The notes below the pieces were generated by a model. The model was not told the origin of the DNA and made no database searches. It saw only the letters and a list, made by a program, of their open reading frames with translations. 64,000 nucleotides of DNA, from contig NW_026623089.1 of NCBI RefSeq assembly GCF_023065955.2, positions 27,124,767-27,188,766 on the forward strand, given 5' to 3'. Below are positions 1-11,649 of this stretch, one piece after another. Position 1 is the first letter of the stretch, and each line of letters starts with the position of its first letter. Source of the stretch: Ursus arctos. Lineage: Eukaryota; Chordata; Mammalia; Carnivora; Ursidae. Made by a program: the position numbers and the translations under genes.

Positions 1-397
1 CCCAGCAAAGTTCACTGTTGCAATGAATGCTCATATACTCTGACACAGGTGAACAATTTGTAACGATTTCCACACTGGGTTTATCCCTCCCTTTCTCTTT
101 CTGATACACTTGTGTGTTTGTTGCTGAAATAAATGACACTTCATCCCGAAATACTTCTGCAGTTATCTTTTAAGAACGAGGACATTCGTCTGTACTGAAC
201 AGTGTGACGATCACTTTCAGGAACTTTTAACATTTGCCTCATATATGAGTTCAAAACCCTTCAATTGTCCCAACAATGTTGTTTATAACTGCCCCGCCCT
301 CCCCCAATCCAAGATCTTTCATTGTATTTGTCTTTTTAATCTCCTTTATTCTCCAACTACTTCTTCTTCCTCTTCTTCTCCTTCTCCTCCTCCTTCT

Positions 398-429
<32 letters not shown>

Positions 430-1060
430 TTCTTCTCCTTCTCCTTCTCCTTCTCCTTCTCCTTCTCCTTCTTCTTCTTCTTCTTCTTCTTCTTCTTCTT
501 CTTCTTCTTCTTCTTCTTCTTCTTCTTCTTCTTCTTCTTTCCCTTCCCCTTCCCCTTCCCCTTCCCCTTCTCCTTCTCCTTCTCCTTCTTCTTCTCCTTC
601 TTCTTCTTCTTCTTTTGTCTTTCATGAGTTTTGGAAAATCCAGGCAGCAGAATGTCCCTCAATTTGGATTTGTCTGATTGTTTCCTCATGATTAAATTCA
701 GGCTAAACATTTTGGGCAAGGTGAGGTTTCCTTCTCAGTGCGTCTTATCAGGAGCCATAGGATATCAGTTTCTCTCATTATTGGTGATGATAAGTTTGAT
801 CATTTTTAAAGTAGCATCATCCAAGTTTCTCTATTGTAAAGGTGCCCTTTGCCCTAAGTATGTTATGATGGGGGTAGGGGCAGAATTTGAGACTGTGTGA
901 ATATCCTGTCCTCTAAATATCTTTTATTCAGGGATTTTAGCATCCATTGATGATCTTGCCTGAATCAATTATAACTATAATGGTTATATTGTGGTGACTT
1001 TTCAAATTCTACAATTCCTTCTACCTTTATTAGTTGGCACTGTTCTGTAGTGGCATTTAT
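1..1060 (-). mobile_element. Ancient L1 3'-UTR fragment split by a pyrimidine repeat
   Basis: Recognised by blocks of old mammalian L1 (L1M-type) 3' UTR: AATACTTCTGCAGTTATCTT, CAATTGTCCCAACAATGTTG, TTTCCTCATGATTAAATTCA, TAGCATCCATTGATGATCTT and CCTTCTACCTTTATTAGTTG. The orientation (3' end to the left) is inferred from similarity to the copy starting near 12,200. The CT-rich repeat at 359-615 interrupts it. Confidence 0.7.
359..615 (+). repeat. Long (TTC)n / (TTCTCC)n / (CCCCTT)n polypyrimidine tract
   Basis: About 257 bp contain essentially only C and T. It has an uninterrupted (TTC)n core near 467-537, flanked by TTCTCC units and a CCCCTT block at 540-568. All apparent open frames over it (Ser-, Leu-, Arg-, Lys-rich) are repeat translations. 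Confidence 0.97.
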
Positions 1061-1074
1061 TTTTAATAAAGGAA

Positions 1075-3120
1075 GCTGTTATCATTTAGGAGGTCTTGAT
1101 AAAAATTGAGAAGTTGTGCTGGACCAGGAATGACTGTGGTCTTTGGAGATACCATGTCTTCAGAAGCAGTGTAGGTATACCTGTGGCCCCAGGGACATCT
1201 TCCCACATGATTAGGTATCCCTCTGATCTAGAAGGGACCCCACCCCATACAAACAGACACAGCCATGGTTTCCTGGAAAACTGCCTGCAGGATCAGATAT
1301 ATCAATGGTCTCTAAGAATACCACCCACAGGAACAGGTAAACCCATGGTACACATAGAATACAAGATCATGTACACCAAAAGTCCATAAAGAATCCCATT
1401 CCACAGGATTAAGTTTAGCCAATGTCTTCAGAGAACCCCACCATCTGGATGCAGCTCCAGACTGCAAAATTACTCATTATGGTTTCTTTCCCTGATTCCC
1501 TGTTTAGTTCTTTCAACACATTTTTAATCCTGGAGTAGTTATTAAATGGGCACTTTGGTACATCTACTGCTTCTCGTGTAGTGGAAGGCTGGGCTGCCTG
1601 CTGAACAGGCAAAAGTCAGGTCAGAGCCTTGCAGCAACTGCTTCTAGGATGACAGAAGGTAGTCCTACTCAATGGATGGACAGGCAGACTCAGCAGCTGT
1701 TCTGGAATGGACTGACCTGCTGCCACCTTGGAGCCCATAAGCTACATCTTGGAGCCCCTAGCCCTTCAATTCAAAGCTTCTGAATTGGCAGTTATATGAA
1801 TTGCTAGGAGAAGACCCTTCCTACTGAAGAGGGGATCCCTTCTTTAAGACACGTTTATAAGGCTACAAAAAAAAAAAAAAAAAGGCTGAAAATGGCAGAA
1901 AAAAATCCGAGCTACTTAAGCACAAAGGGCTGTGTACTGAGAATATCCAGGAGTATCCTCACACACCTAGGCTTGGGAAAGGCAGAAGCCAAGGCAGCTC
2001 TGTCCCTAGAAGCCGAAGCCCATTGGCCATCCCTTTCCAGGTGCCATCAATGTGACTCTGCTTGTAAGCATCCCAGTCCCTGGCCCCATCAGTTCAAATT
2101 CCCAACTCCCAAGAGTAGGAATCTGATTGGCTTCTTTTGTGTGAGGTATCTGACCTTACCTTAGTCAACTGTGGCCAAAAATGCCCCCTAGGAATCCACC
2201 CCATGGATGTAGAGAGTCATTCCCTAAGATGCTGGGCAGACCCTCAAGAGGTACATGTCACAGAAATAAACTCACAAACTCTCCAAAGGATGGGCAAATA
2301 AAAACTCTTGAGAACAACTCCATCATAAAGGGGAAGGCCTTGGCTTTATGCTGTGCTGACCAGAGTTGAAAGATGGAGCCAACAAAGCCACATTGCCAAG
2401 TCCCATGGACCAACCACACTGTAACAGGTCTAGAGGGACACAATATACAAGGTGAGGTATATCCAGAAGGGGTGGTTCTGAGTATCTGTAGATGTCTGGT
2501 CACCTTGAGGCTGGAACACCACATGCTGATCCAGTTTCACAAACAGGGACAGGACTCCAGGTTTCCAGATTGTAAGGCTCATCCAGCTTCCTGTCATCTG
2601 ATCCACTAAAGGATATACACCAAACCCTCCACTTTGGCCTCAAATCCTAGAGCCCCTTGGGTCCCTCCCACTCACAGAGTGAGTTTGAGAGAAATCCCAA
2701 GGGCGTATCAGTGGTATTTGGTATTTTTGAATCCCACGGAGGATTTAGTTCTTTTCCCACGAAGAATTTAGTTCTTTTCCAGCCCAGTATTGTTAACCTC
2801 TGCCCGGTTTTGGTGAATTCTGGTTACCGGTTTCTTCTCACCCCTGAAACTTGCAGAATCCAAATGCTAAAAGTTTACAATAAACAAGTACCTAAATCAT
2901 GCAACAATTATAAGCTGTACCTGAGAAAAACAGATGTTTTTTCCTAGAAGTGCACTGTGTTGTTGTACCATCCCCAGCCCAGGCCGGTGCAAGCCGAAGC
3001 AAATGCAGGCAGAGCAGGGAGCTCTCCCTCAGCTCCTCACGACAGAGGAGCCGCTCTAGGCTGGACTCAAGCTGCTCAGGCCGGACAGCCCCAGCTGGCT
3101 GATAAGCAAATCTCCTTGTT
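1075..3120. other. Unassigned block between two L1 fragments, possible old LTR element
   Basis: About 2 kb of non-L1 sequence sits between L1 3' UTR (to 1,060) and antisense L1 (from 3,120). It has a run of 18 A at 1,866-1,883, two copies of ATTTAGTTCTTTTCC (around 2,746 and 2,767), AATAAA near 2,880 and a GC-rich end (2,975-3,105). These could belong to an endogenous retroviral LTR or other composite insertion. I recognise no family, gag/pol motif or gene. Open frames are at most about 100 codons. Confidence 0.35.
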
Positions 3121-3748
3121 AGATTGTTCCTTTTATCAATAAGTAGTATCCCATTTTTCCTGATCAGTGCTTTTGCTCTTAAATTCTTGTTTGATATCAA
3201 TATTGCTAGCCCACCTTCCTTCTGGTTAATATTTGCCTAGCATATCTTGTTTTATATCTTCATTTTCAATCCTTCTGTGACTTTATATTTTAGGCAAGTC
3301 TTTTGTAAACAGCCTATGCCTGGATTTTTTAAAAATCTGAATTGAAAGTCTCTTTTAATGGGAACATTTGATATGTCTACCTTTATCGTGATTAATGCAT
3401 TTGGACTTACTTCTACTATCTCTGTTTTCAATTTTGATGCTTTTTCTTTGCTTTCCCTCTTTCATACCTTCCACAATATTAATAAGTTTTCTTTATGCTG
3501 TTTTTTTAAATTTTCTTTCTTACTGGTTTGGAAATTAAGCATTCTATTTCTAGACAAATAGAGTTACTCTTAATTTTTTAAACATGCATATGTTACTTAA
3601 AGACTAATGTTAATGTGTATTTCTGTTCTCCTGTTAAACAATAGAAGGAGCTTAGAGTGTAAACCAACCTCCTCCATTTTTCATGTATTTTATTGATTAG
3701 TATTTTAGTTCTACCATATTTTTATACTCTTTCAGAAAATTATTATTT

Positions 3749-3942
3749 TTTAATATTTTATTTATTTATTTGACAGAGAGAGAGAGAGAGAGTGCATGCA
3801 CAAGCAGGGGGAGCAGCAGGCAGAGGGAGAAGCAGGCTTCCCACCAACCAAGGAGCCCAATATGGGACTCAATCCCAGGATGCTGGGATCATGATCCGAG
3901 CCAAAGGCAGATGCTTAACTGACTAAACCATCCAGGCATCCC
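3749..3942 (-). mobile_element. SINEC, full length, diverged
   Basis: Minus-strand tRNA-Lys SINE: ATTTATTTGACAGAGAGAG at the left, GGAGCAGCAGGCAGAGGGAG, then GACTAAACCATCCAGGCATCC head at the right. Flanked by AAATTATTATT-like repeats. Moderately mutated, so an older subfamily. Confidence 0.9.
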
Positions 3943-4723
3943 ACAAAAAGTTATTATTACTAATTATTATTGTTTAGATTTACCTACATATTTACCAATT
4001 TCATTGCATTTTATGGCTTATGTTAGCCCAATTCTTTCTTTTGGGTTCAATTTCTCTCTCATTAAAGTCTTTTAGAAATTCTTCTAGCAAGGATCTGTGA
4101 ATAGTAAACTCTTTCATTTCTATCTGAAATTGTCTTTATTTCATCCTCTCTGTTGAATGATAATTATCTGGGGTATAGTTTTCCAAGTTGAGTTATTTCC
4201 TTCAGCATTTTGAGGCTATAATTATTTCTCTTCTGGTTTCTATTGCTCCTAATGAGAAGCCTGCTGCCTGTCTGATTGTCATTATGCTGGTAGCTTTAAG
4301 ACTTTTATCTTTGATGTTTGGCAGAATCACTAATGTTTTTAGGTGTAAATCTATTTTTATTTATTCTGCTTGGAAATCCAGTTGTGTTCTTTCTTACTGA
4401 GAACTAACTTTTTTTTTTTTTATTTCAATACTGGTCAATTTGCCACCATTAAATCTTTATATATTGGTACTTTCCCTTTTCTCTCTGTTCTCTTCTTCTG
4501 GAATTTCTAATATCTCTACTGGACCTTCTCATTTTATTTCTCATGTTTCTTAACTTCTCCTTCATATTTTCCATGACTCTGTGATGGGCATTTTGGGTAC
4601 CTTCCAATTTGCCTTCCAATTCACTAATTCTCTCTTCAGCAGTGTTATCAATGGCTTATCTGCTCCATTGAGTTGTTTTTATTTCATTATTTTATTTCTA
4701 GAAATTTTATTTGGTTCTTTTTA

Positions 4724-4744
4724 TTTTATTTATTTTATTTATAT

Positions 4745-4788
<44 letters not shown>

Positions 4789-4967
4789 TTTATTTATTTG
4801 ACAGAGAGAGAGACAGCCAGTGAGAGAGGGAACACAAGCAGGGGGAGTGGGAGAGGAGGAAGCAGACTCCCAGCGGAGGAGCCTGATGCGGGGCTCGATC
4901 CCAGAATGCTGGGATCACACCCTGAGCCGAAGGCAGACGCTTAACGACTGAGCCACCCAGGTGCCCC
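4724..4967 (-). mobile_element. SINEC, full length, young, long TTTA tail
   Basis: Minus-strand SINEC ending CCACCCAGGTGCCCC. A perfect 16-bp duplication TATTTGGTTCTTTTTA lies at 4,708-4,723 and 4,968-4,983. The tail side has expanded into (TTTA)n at about 4,735-4,797. Confidence 0.95.
4735..4797 (+). repeat. (TTTA)n microsatellite in SINEC tail
   Basis: About 14 nearly pure ATTT units, grown from the SINE A-rich tail. Probably length-polymorphic. Confidence 0.9.
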
Positions 4968-5169
4968 TATTTGGTTCTTTTTAAATTCTACTTTTCTTTT
5001 CCATTATGCCTTATTCTTGACTTTTGGATTTTGTTCTTTCCTGTGTAGGGGGAATATTTTAAATATATTTACTTAGAAGTATTTTCTGTATTGTTTTGTT
5101 ACCTATACAGTTTTCTGAATTCTCCAATGTATTGTCTTTGCTGATTCTCTTCTTTGTAGTGGTTCATTT

Positions 5170-5360
5170 TTAAAAAATATTTTATTTATTTATTTGACAG
5201 AGAGAACGAGAGAGCACAAGCAGAGGGAGCAGCAGAGGCAGAGGGAGAGGCAGGCTCCCTGCTGGGCAGGAACCCCACTGCCAGGCTCCATCCCAGGACC
5301 CTGGGATCACGACCTGAGCTGAAGACAAATGCTTAACTGACTGAGCCACCCAGGTGCCCC
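5170..5360 (-). mobile_element. SINEC, full length
   Basis: Minus-strand SINEC with GAGGGAGCAGCAGAGGCAGA interior. The 15-bp duplication TGTAGTGGTTCATTT is exact at 5,155-5,169 and 5,361-5,375. Confidence 0.95.
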
Positions 5361-5375
5361 TGTAGTGGTTCATTT

Positions 5376-6004
5376 CTTCTTGGAGTTTGAAGTTTTTTAC
5401 TGTGAACTCCAGCAGAACTTGGTTTCTGTGAGAGACTTACATGCCCTTGGCCATGGAGGAGGCATCATGTCAGGCACTTTTGCCTCTGCTGGAACTCTAT
5501 GGGTCTCACTATTTCTGGACCATTTTATTTGCTATTTTCTTGAACTGAGTTTCCTACACCTTGTGAGTAGTTCAAATTTACACTGAACATCTATGCTCAG
5601 CACAGGCTTGGGTTTCTAATTTCTCACAGAATAATCTTTATTCCACCCTCAGCCACAGAAAGATGACAAGCTTTTCTACTGAGTCCTCATCCTGAGTGGA
5701 GTTTTCTGGTTCCTATTTATGGATAAGTAATACTTCATGGCTCCTAAGTTTATGAAGGTAGCTCGGTTCCAGCTCCTCAGAATTCAGTGGCCTGGGGCTC
5801 ACTCTTCTATCCTCATCACTGTTAAACTCTAGCTCTTAAGACATAGTACTGGATCCAAGGCCTCTGTGAGCTCCCTATGGCCACTTTGGTTCTGAGTTTT
5901 CTTTTCATTCCTGGCACTTAGAAACTCCATTTACTGCTTTGAAATGTGGTTATATACTTTTCAATTGTCATATTTTATATGTTTTTAAATTTATCATAAA
6001 CAAT
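5376..6004. other. No recognisable feature
   Basis: AT-rich sequence between two SINECs, possibly more of the decayed L1. No gene, RNA or simple repeat seen. Confidence 0.5.
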
Positions 6005-6020
6005 TATAAAGTTTATTTCT

Positions 6021-6219
6021 TTTTTTTTAAAGATTTTATTTATTTATTTGACAGAGAGAGAGAGACAGCCAGTGAGAGAGGGAACACAGGCAGGGGGAGC
6101 AGGAGAGGAAGAATCAGGCTCCCAGTGGATGAGCCTGATGTGGGGCTCGATCCCAGGACTCTGGGATCACGCCCTGAGCCAAAGGCAGATGCTTAATGAC
6201 TGAGCCACCCAGGTGCCCC
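6021..6219 (-). mobile_element. SINEC, full length, young
   Basis: Minus-strand SINEC with AGCCAGTGAGAGAGGGAACA interior. An exact 16-bp duplication TATAAAGTTTATTTCT lies at 6,005-6,020 and 6,220-6,235. Confidence 0.95.
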
Positions 6220-6627
6220 TATAAAGTTTATTTCTAGTGAGAGACATGTTCCTACATCAGCTCATTCTGGTATGTTGACCTGAAATCTCATATTCTTATG
6301 TTTGTGATCCAGTCCATCTTTTCCACTAGGTTATGAATGCTTTTAAGTAGAGAATTTACTATTTACATTTTTATCCCACTCAAGTACCTAGCCCAGTTCT
6401 CTGTGAGGTCCTTAGTAAGTGTTGTTATTTTTCTTACTGTTATTATGTTTACTGTCTCTAATCTCAATGTTCAGAAGTGACAGAAAGCCAGATTCTAGAT
6501 CTGCTATGAGCATTTAAAGTATACAGTCAGTCTGTTCAGCCTTTGGCATTGCTCATCTGAATTTCATTATTCATGGATAACATCTTCCTCAATCACCTTC
6601 AAGGACAAGTCATCATCTATAAGACCA

Positions 6628-6775
6628 ATGTTTCTCAAAATGCAGGTTGCAATCCATTAGCGGGGTCATGAAATCAATTTAATGAAATAGAAAAAAATAG
6701 AAAATAAGATACCAAGGTGCATTACATATGTAAGTATAGGTACTGCTTACTGAAATTTTGTTTCAGAGGTGCGTA

Positions 6776-6818
<43 letters not shown>

Positions 6819-6868
6819 ACAAAATATATTTCAGGCTGTGAGGGTAAAAATGTTTAAGAGTCACTGAT
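6628..6868 (+). mobile_element. hAT-type non-autonomous element with (GA)n expansion
   Basis: Begins AATGTTTCTCAAAATGCAGG and ends TTAAGAGTCACTG, partly inverted ends typical of short hAT families. The interior (GGGGTCATGAAATCAATTTA, GAAATTTTGTTTCAGAGGTG) fits a known widespread family whose name I cannot fix. A pure GA run replaces the usual TG-rich part. Confidence 0.5.
6779..6817 (+). repeat. (GA)n microsatellite
   Basis: 39 bp of uninterrupted GA inside the hAT-like element. Confidence 0.97.
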
Positions 6869-6869
6869 T

Positions 6870-7576
6870 AGACTTTTCTCTGAGCCCCTACTCAACCTAC
6901 CACCCATTCCTGGCAGGCCCATCTTCAAGAGCAAAGATAAATTGCAAAGCTAGGAAAACTCAAGGCCTATCTTTTTCCACATAAAGTTTTTAGAGTACAA
7001 CATCATACCCCAGGGAGGAGGGCAGGTCCCACAAAAGTCTATGCTGCCCTGAATTAGAAGCCCCACAAATGGTCAAGGATGCCCATGAGTCACAGGTATT
7101 CCCTGTGCTCCAGGCCTTTGTACTTCACCTTAATACCCCTACCAACTCTCTGAGAAGGCCTTTTCAGCTGATGACCCTTAAGTGCTCTTTCTCCAGGGTA
7201 TTGACCCCTAAGACAGCTCCTTGAATGTGGTCAAGGCCATCACTAAATATCCACCTGGGAGAACACCTGAGCAATTATTCCCCTGCTCTTAGCTCCCAGG
7301 GAAATTATCATCCGCAGAATTCCCTTACACAGTATAGAAGGTAGAAGCGCTAGCTGTAAAGACTTCACTTTGAGCATCAGCGTTGTTATTGAGAAGGGCC
7401 CCAGAACTTCTACCTCCTCTGTAACATCTTGAATGCAAATCACACAAGAATTCAACCCATTTCATATACAATGAACTCTGGTATGAAGGAATTTTAGCCT
7501 CATTTATGTTCCACATTCAGTATATCCCAAGGTTCCAAAATAAAGTCAGTTCATTCTCTAAAAAATCAAACTAATA
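6870..7576. other. No recognisable feature
   Basis: Roughly 700 bp of unique sequence. No splice-flanked open frame, RNA gene or repeat could be named. Confidence 0.5.
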
Positions 7577-7816
7577 TCTGTTGAGCTCCTACTAAGTGTC
7601 AGACATTTTCACCTTTTGCATTATCTCATTTAATCTTTATAGCAATCCTATGAGGTCAGTATGATTACCCCCAATTTACAAATCAGGAGTGTGAGGGTCA
7701 GAGAGGTTAATGAACTTGCTAGAGGATACCTAGCTAGTGAATGCTTGTTGAGCCGGAATTTGAACTTCAGTTTGGCAGACACTTGGCCTGAGCACTTAAC
7801 CACTATTCCCACTATA
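7577..7816 (-). mobile_element. MIR
   Basis: Antisense MIR: GAGCTCCTACTAAGTGTCAG, ATTATCTCATTTAATCTTTA, CCTATGAGGT, CAGAGAGGTTAATGAACTTG, CACTTAACCACTATTCC. Almost full length. Confidence 0.85.
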
Positions 7817-7939
7817 CAGCCCTCAGTAAAGGCCTCCCTGCCAGTAAGGACATAGATTCCAAGACCGACTCATGCAGAGCCAGTGCTTTCTCTGCATGTC
7901 TGGCCTAAGAAGTAAGATGACCAGGATGTGGATGTCTTC

Positions 7940-8100
7940 TCCCTGGCTAGGTCACTGGACGCGTTGCTTACATCTCTGAGCCTCACGTTCCATCCATACT
8001 AATACTTGGACTATTTCCTTCAGAGGGCTGCTGCAAGGAAGACATAAGATAATGACACAAAAGTATTCTGTAAAGCATAATGTGCTATGCCAATGAAATA
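7940..8100 (+). mobile_element. MIR fragment
   Basis: Sense MIR remnants: GGTCACTGGACGCGTTGCTT, ATCTCTGAGCCTCACG and GACATAAGATAATGACAC. Decayed. Confidence 0.5.
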
Positions 8101-8118
8101 TTCTAAAAAGCCATACAA

Positions 8119-8695
8119 TTAATTAGCTGAATATGTTGGCATTTTCCCTGTTAGATTGGGAGCCCTTGCATTGGCTCCCACTGCTCTTAGAATAAAACTC
8201 AAAATGTCCACTTGACCAGCGAGGCCTGCATGATATGGCCCTTTGTTCATTCCCCCTTTCTCAAAGTGTTGCAAATTTACTGACCTCTCTATTCCTATCT
8301 CAGGGCCTTTGAACATGCTGTTTTCTCTGCCTGATACATTTCCCACATCTACCCACAACCTCTACTCTCCATCCTCGTGTTGCCTGACTAAGTAGTAGAT
8401 TAATTTCCTTGGGGCAGCCTTACATGACTAGGTAAGGTCCTTCTATTACACACTCTCATAGTGTACCCTGTGCCTTTCTTCCGTAGCACTTTGGAACATA
8501 TTTACTTCGAGTGCATAGTGAGGGTGGCTGTTAGTGGTTTAATATGTGTCTTCCCCAATGGAAGGGAAGCTTGATGAGAGCAAGGACTAAATACATTTCA
8601 CAAGTCCTATATTCCTAGCACCTGGCAGAGCACTTCACTTGGCACAAAGTAAGGACTTCACAGATATTTGAACACATTTTAAACATTAATAAATC
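8119..8695 (+). mobile_element. L2 3' portion
   Basis: Sense L2 with intact-looking order: CTTAGAATAAAACTCAAAAT, CTATCTCAGGGCCTTTGAAC, ATGCTGTTTTCTCTGCCTG, then GAGCAAGGACTAAATACATT, CTAGCACCTGGCAGAGCACT and AGATATTTGAACACATT. Confidence 0.85.
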
Positions 8696-8913
8696 TGAGC
8701 AGAGACTGCTTTACTCATATTTCATCACCTATTAGAAGTGCTACAGAAATCTGTTATGCTTCAACCTTTTTAGATAGGCATTTCTGAGCATGAGGCCCAT
8801 AGGATAGAAATAGGTGTTATATAAGAGAAAGGGTTTTAAGGTCAAATAATTTGAGAAACAGAATGTTAAACATATGTAAACAGGATTTTAACTTTTTTTT
8901 AACCTCAAGACTT

Positions 8914-9038
8914 TTTTTTTTTAAGTAGGCTCCACGCTTGCCTGCATGATATGGCCCTTGAACTCACAACCCTGAGATCAAGACCTGAGCTGAGATTGAG
9001 AGTCAGGCGCTTAACCAACTGAGCCACCCAAGCACCCC
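8914..9038 (-). mobile_element. Short older SINEC variant
   Basis: TTTAAGTAGGCTCCACGC head-type sequence with CCTGAGATCAAGACCTGAGC and CAACTGAGCCACCCAAGCAC. Imperfect duplication AACCTCAAGACTT / AACCACAAGACTT. Confidence 0.85.
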
Positions 9039-9052
9039 TAACCACAAGACTT

Positions 9053-9454
9053 CTTAGAGCCATGCTTGAGTTCTTGAGAACTGTCAGTGCAAAACAGAGC
9101 CCCCAGCCCAACCACGATGCACATATGGTATGAAGGAGTAATAAACCTTCCTTACCTTAAACCGCTGATAGGGGGTTGTTACAGCTGCAAACCCAGTCTA
9201 CCTTGACTCACACACTGTTCATGTACAGTATTTTTTATATTGGAAAACCTATAGATAGGAGTTCAGAAAGTTTCTGGGAACATGGATGGGTCTATCAAGG
9301 AGGTGGGTGACTGGGTAGCCTCATTCAGTAGAGTGACCCCCACACATGAACAGAGAGACAAAACTATCCTTATACAGCAGATGAAAGTTGATGGGTAGTA
9401 GGTCAGGCTTTCAAACCAGAAGGGGTTTAATCACTGATTGATTAATAATCTAAA
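9053..9454. other. No recognisable feature
   Basis: About 400 bp of unique sequence; nothing identifiable. Confidence 0.5.
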
Positions 9455-9900
9455 TAAACAACATTTGTTGAGCACCTACCACATGACAAACACTGTTAGG
9501 TGCTAGGACACACTGGTGAACAAGATACCTATTCTAGAGCCCAGAGTGGGAGACATACAAGTAATGAGTCCATTTCAGTACAGTGTTTTAAGAGCTAAAA
9601 AGACACCCAGCACAGAGAAAAGGCACCCAACACAGATGTGAACTTGGAGGAGCTTCTCAGAGGAGGTGACATCTAAGCTGTGATCTAGAGGATAATTAAA
9701 AAGTAGCCAAGTAAGAAAGGACAGAAGGGTGTTCCAAGCAGAAAGAACAATTTGCAGGAGGTGAGGAATCTGCTCCAGGCCATGGGAGGCATCTAGCAGG
9801 AGACAGGGAAGTGCCAGGGAATATAATGCCTTCTCCAAGGCACAAGGCAGAGGAGAGACTAGACCCAAATATCAGCTGGGAACCTGAGTGAGGAAGAAAA
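9455..9900 (-). mobile_element. L2 fragment
   Basis: Antisense L2: CAACATTTGTTGAGCACCTA, GACAAACACTGTTAGGTGCT, GGTGAACAAGATACC, then CTCAGAGGAGGTGACATCTA and AGGGTGTTCCAAGCAGAAAG. It may extend to about 10,100. Confidence 0.8.
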
Positions 9901-10800
9901 GTAGCCTAAATCTCAGCCAGTAGGTATGCTTCAGGTAACAGGATTTAACAGGGCAGGGGAAAATGGGCCTGAGAGTGGGAGCAGGGCTTCCTCTCCTATG
10001 GATAAGAGTTACCTAGGAAGCAGGAGATGTGCGGATGGATAGGGGTGAGGAGGGTTTGAAATCCAACATAGGAGGAGCCAGACCTTGACTGTTCTTCCTC
10101 AGGAGGAGACCGGGACCCCTGGGCTTAGGCAGCTCTGAGGTGCAGAGGCGTGCAGCTGGTTAGAGGACAGGTGTTCAGAGAGGGCAGCTAAGGAGGAGGT
10201 CTGGGGAAAAACTGAGCGCCCCCCCCCCCCCCCCCCCCCGCCCAGAAGAACTGAGACCTCCCTGAATCCATCATGCTTAATCCACCCAGGGCTGAGGTGA
10301 GAAATTAAAATGGGGAGGTGTTTGGCCCATGAGCCTTGGCAGCCAAGCTGCTCTGTGGTTCAGCTGCTAGTGTGTTTGGGGTCATGAGGCCAGGCATTGA
10401 GAGTGTAGTTTTGTTGTTTTCCTTCATTTTGTAATTAAGTTGAAAGATTCCAGCCAGATTCAACTGAAAGAAGAGAAAGCAGTATTGAACTAAAGGGAGG
10501 CCAATGCTGATGGTGGTCAGAAGTCTGGAAGAGATAGAGGAGACGGGACCGACACGTCCCAGCACCAGGTCTAGGCTTCCTCCATCACTCTCTGTGGGCC
10601 TCCTCCCCACTCCCAACCTCTCTAAGAACATCCATTTTCTCTCCTTAGGAACCCCTCTTACCTCAGGAAACTGCCAAGAATGAGCCAGTTGCTCTTCAAG
10701 GGACACTTTCCCAACTGTAGGAAAATGTCTCCCAACTCCCAGCCTCTTCCTGTCCTCTGCATACTTGCCTGAGTCCTTCATTTATCCACAAGACAAATAA
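9901..10800. other. Mostly unique sequence with a C-homopolymer
   Basis: G-rich sequence to about 10,200, a C run, then about 550 bp of non-repetitive DNA. A 158-codon minus-strand open frame at 10,305-10,781 has no recognisable domain or splice context and is probably chance. Confidence 0.5.
10219..10239 (+). repeat. Poly(C) run of 21
   Basis: Twenty-one consecutive C (poly(G) on the other strand), followed by GCCC. Length is error-prone in sequencing. Confidence 0.9.
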
Positions 10801-10804
10801 TAGA

Positions 10805-11050
10805 ATAACACAGTGTAGTGCATAAAAGCACAGATTTTGGAGTTGAACAGAAACTCAGCTCTTCCACCTAACAGCTAGGAGAACTTGGGAGAGTTACTGA
10901 ACCCTGTTGAGCTTCAGTCTCCTTATCTATAAAATGGGGATGATAATACTTTCTTTAGGTAATGATTAATTGAGATATGTATAAGAAGCATTTAGCGTGA
11001 TGCCTGGCACTTATTAAGCACTCAGTAGTTATTATTACTGATACTATTAA
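10805..11050 (+). mobile_element. MIR, near full length
   Basis: Sense MIR: CAGTGTAGTGCATAAAAGCA, GATTTTGGAGTTGAACAGAA, GAGCTTCAGTCTCCTTATCT, ATAAAATGGGGATGATAATA, GATGCCTGGCAC, TAAGCACTCAGTAGTTATTA. Confidence 0.9.
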
Positions 11051-11645
11051 AATAGAACTTTGAACAAGCTGTGCTTACCTGGCTCACTGGCTTAAGTGAC
11101 ACCACCAATTCTTTTGTAAAACATACTGAGTCACACTCACGGCTCATCAAACCTTCATGGCTGGCATGTCGTGCACTTGCGTTCCCCCATTTGGTTGAAT
11201 CACATGCTTACCAAGAGTCATTTGTTTTTAACTCAGCCTGTTTATGCCAGCTGTGCATATCATTCTTATTATATAACAACTAAATGTTAAATAAACCAAT
11301 AAAATATGAGTACTAAACTAATGTTGCTGTTTGGAAAGACTAACAGCAAGTTGCTTAAAATTTTTATCAAATTATGTATTAGTGAGACAACTGAAAAAGA
11401 AGGGGAAAAATCATTTAAAAAAATCTAGGATTCTGCATTCAGATAGTTTCTCAAATACTTTTCAGTTTCCGATCCATGTTAAAGAAATCAAAACTGAAAA
11501 TGGCAATCAATGCATTCTGGGTATAGCTCATGCAAGAAAGATGTTGGTGAAATGCCGATTAGTACACCCAGACACAAAGAAAGGTCTTGGCCCTATATCT
11601 AAAAATGAGACTATGTAGTCTTTATTTGTTTTAACCTAAAAATAA
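11051..11645. other. No recognisable feature
   Basis: AT-rich unique sequence; no repeat or gene that I can name. Confidence 0.45.
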
Positions 11646-11649
11646 AACA

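Larger units (their letters stand above)
3120..5154 (-). mobile_element. Ancient L1 fragment, antisense, with SINEC insertions
   Basis: T-rich sequence matching antisense old L1 upstream sequence: TTGATATCAATATTGCTAGC, TTTTGTAAACAGCCTATGCC, TGTCTTTATTTCATCCTCTC, CTTCTGGTTTCTATTGCTCC and AGAAGCCTGCTGCC. Many stops in all frames. SINECs at 3,749 and 4,724 are inserted into it. 5,376-5,930 beyond the third SINEC may continue it but is not clearly recognisable. Confidence 0.65.

Noticed and set aside
245..719. Overlapping Ser-, Leu-, Arg- and Lys-rich open frames of 120-148 codons
   Set aside because: They are six-frame translations of the (TTC)n-type tract, with no other coding signal.
10305..10781. 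158-codon minus-strand open frame
   Set aside because: No domain, no conserved start context, no supporting splice sites.
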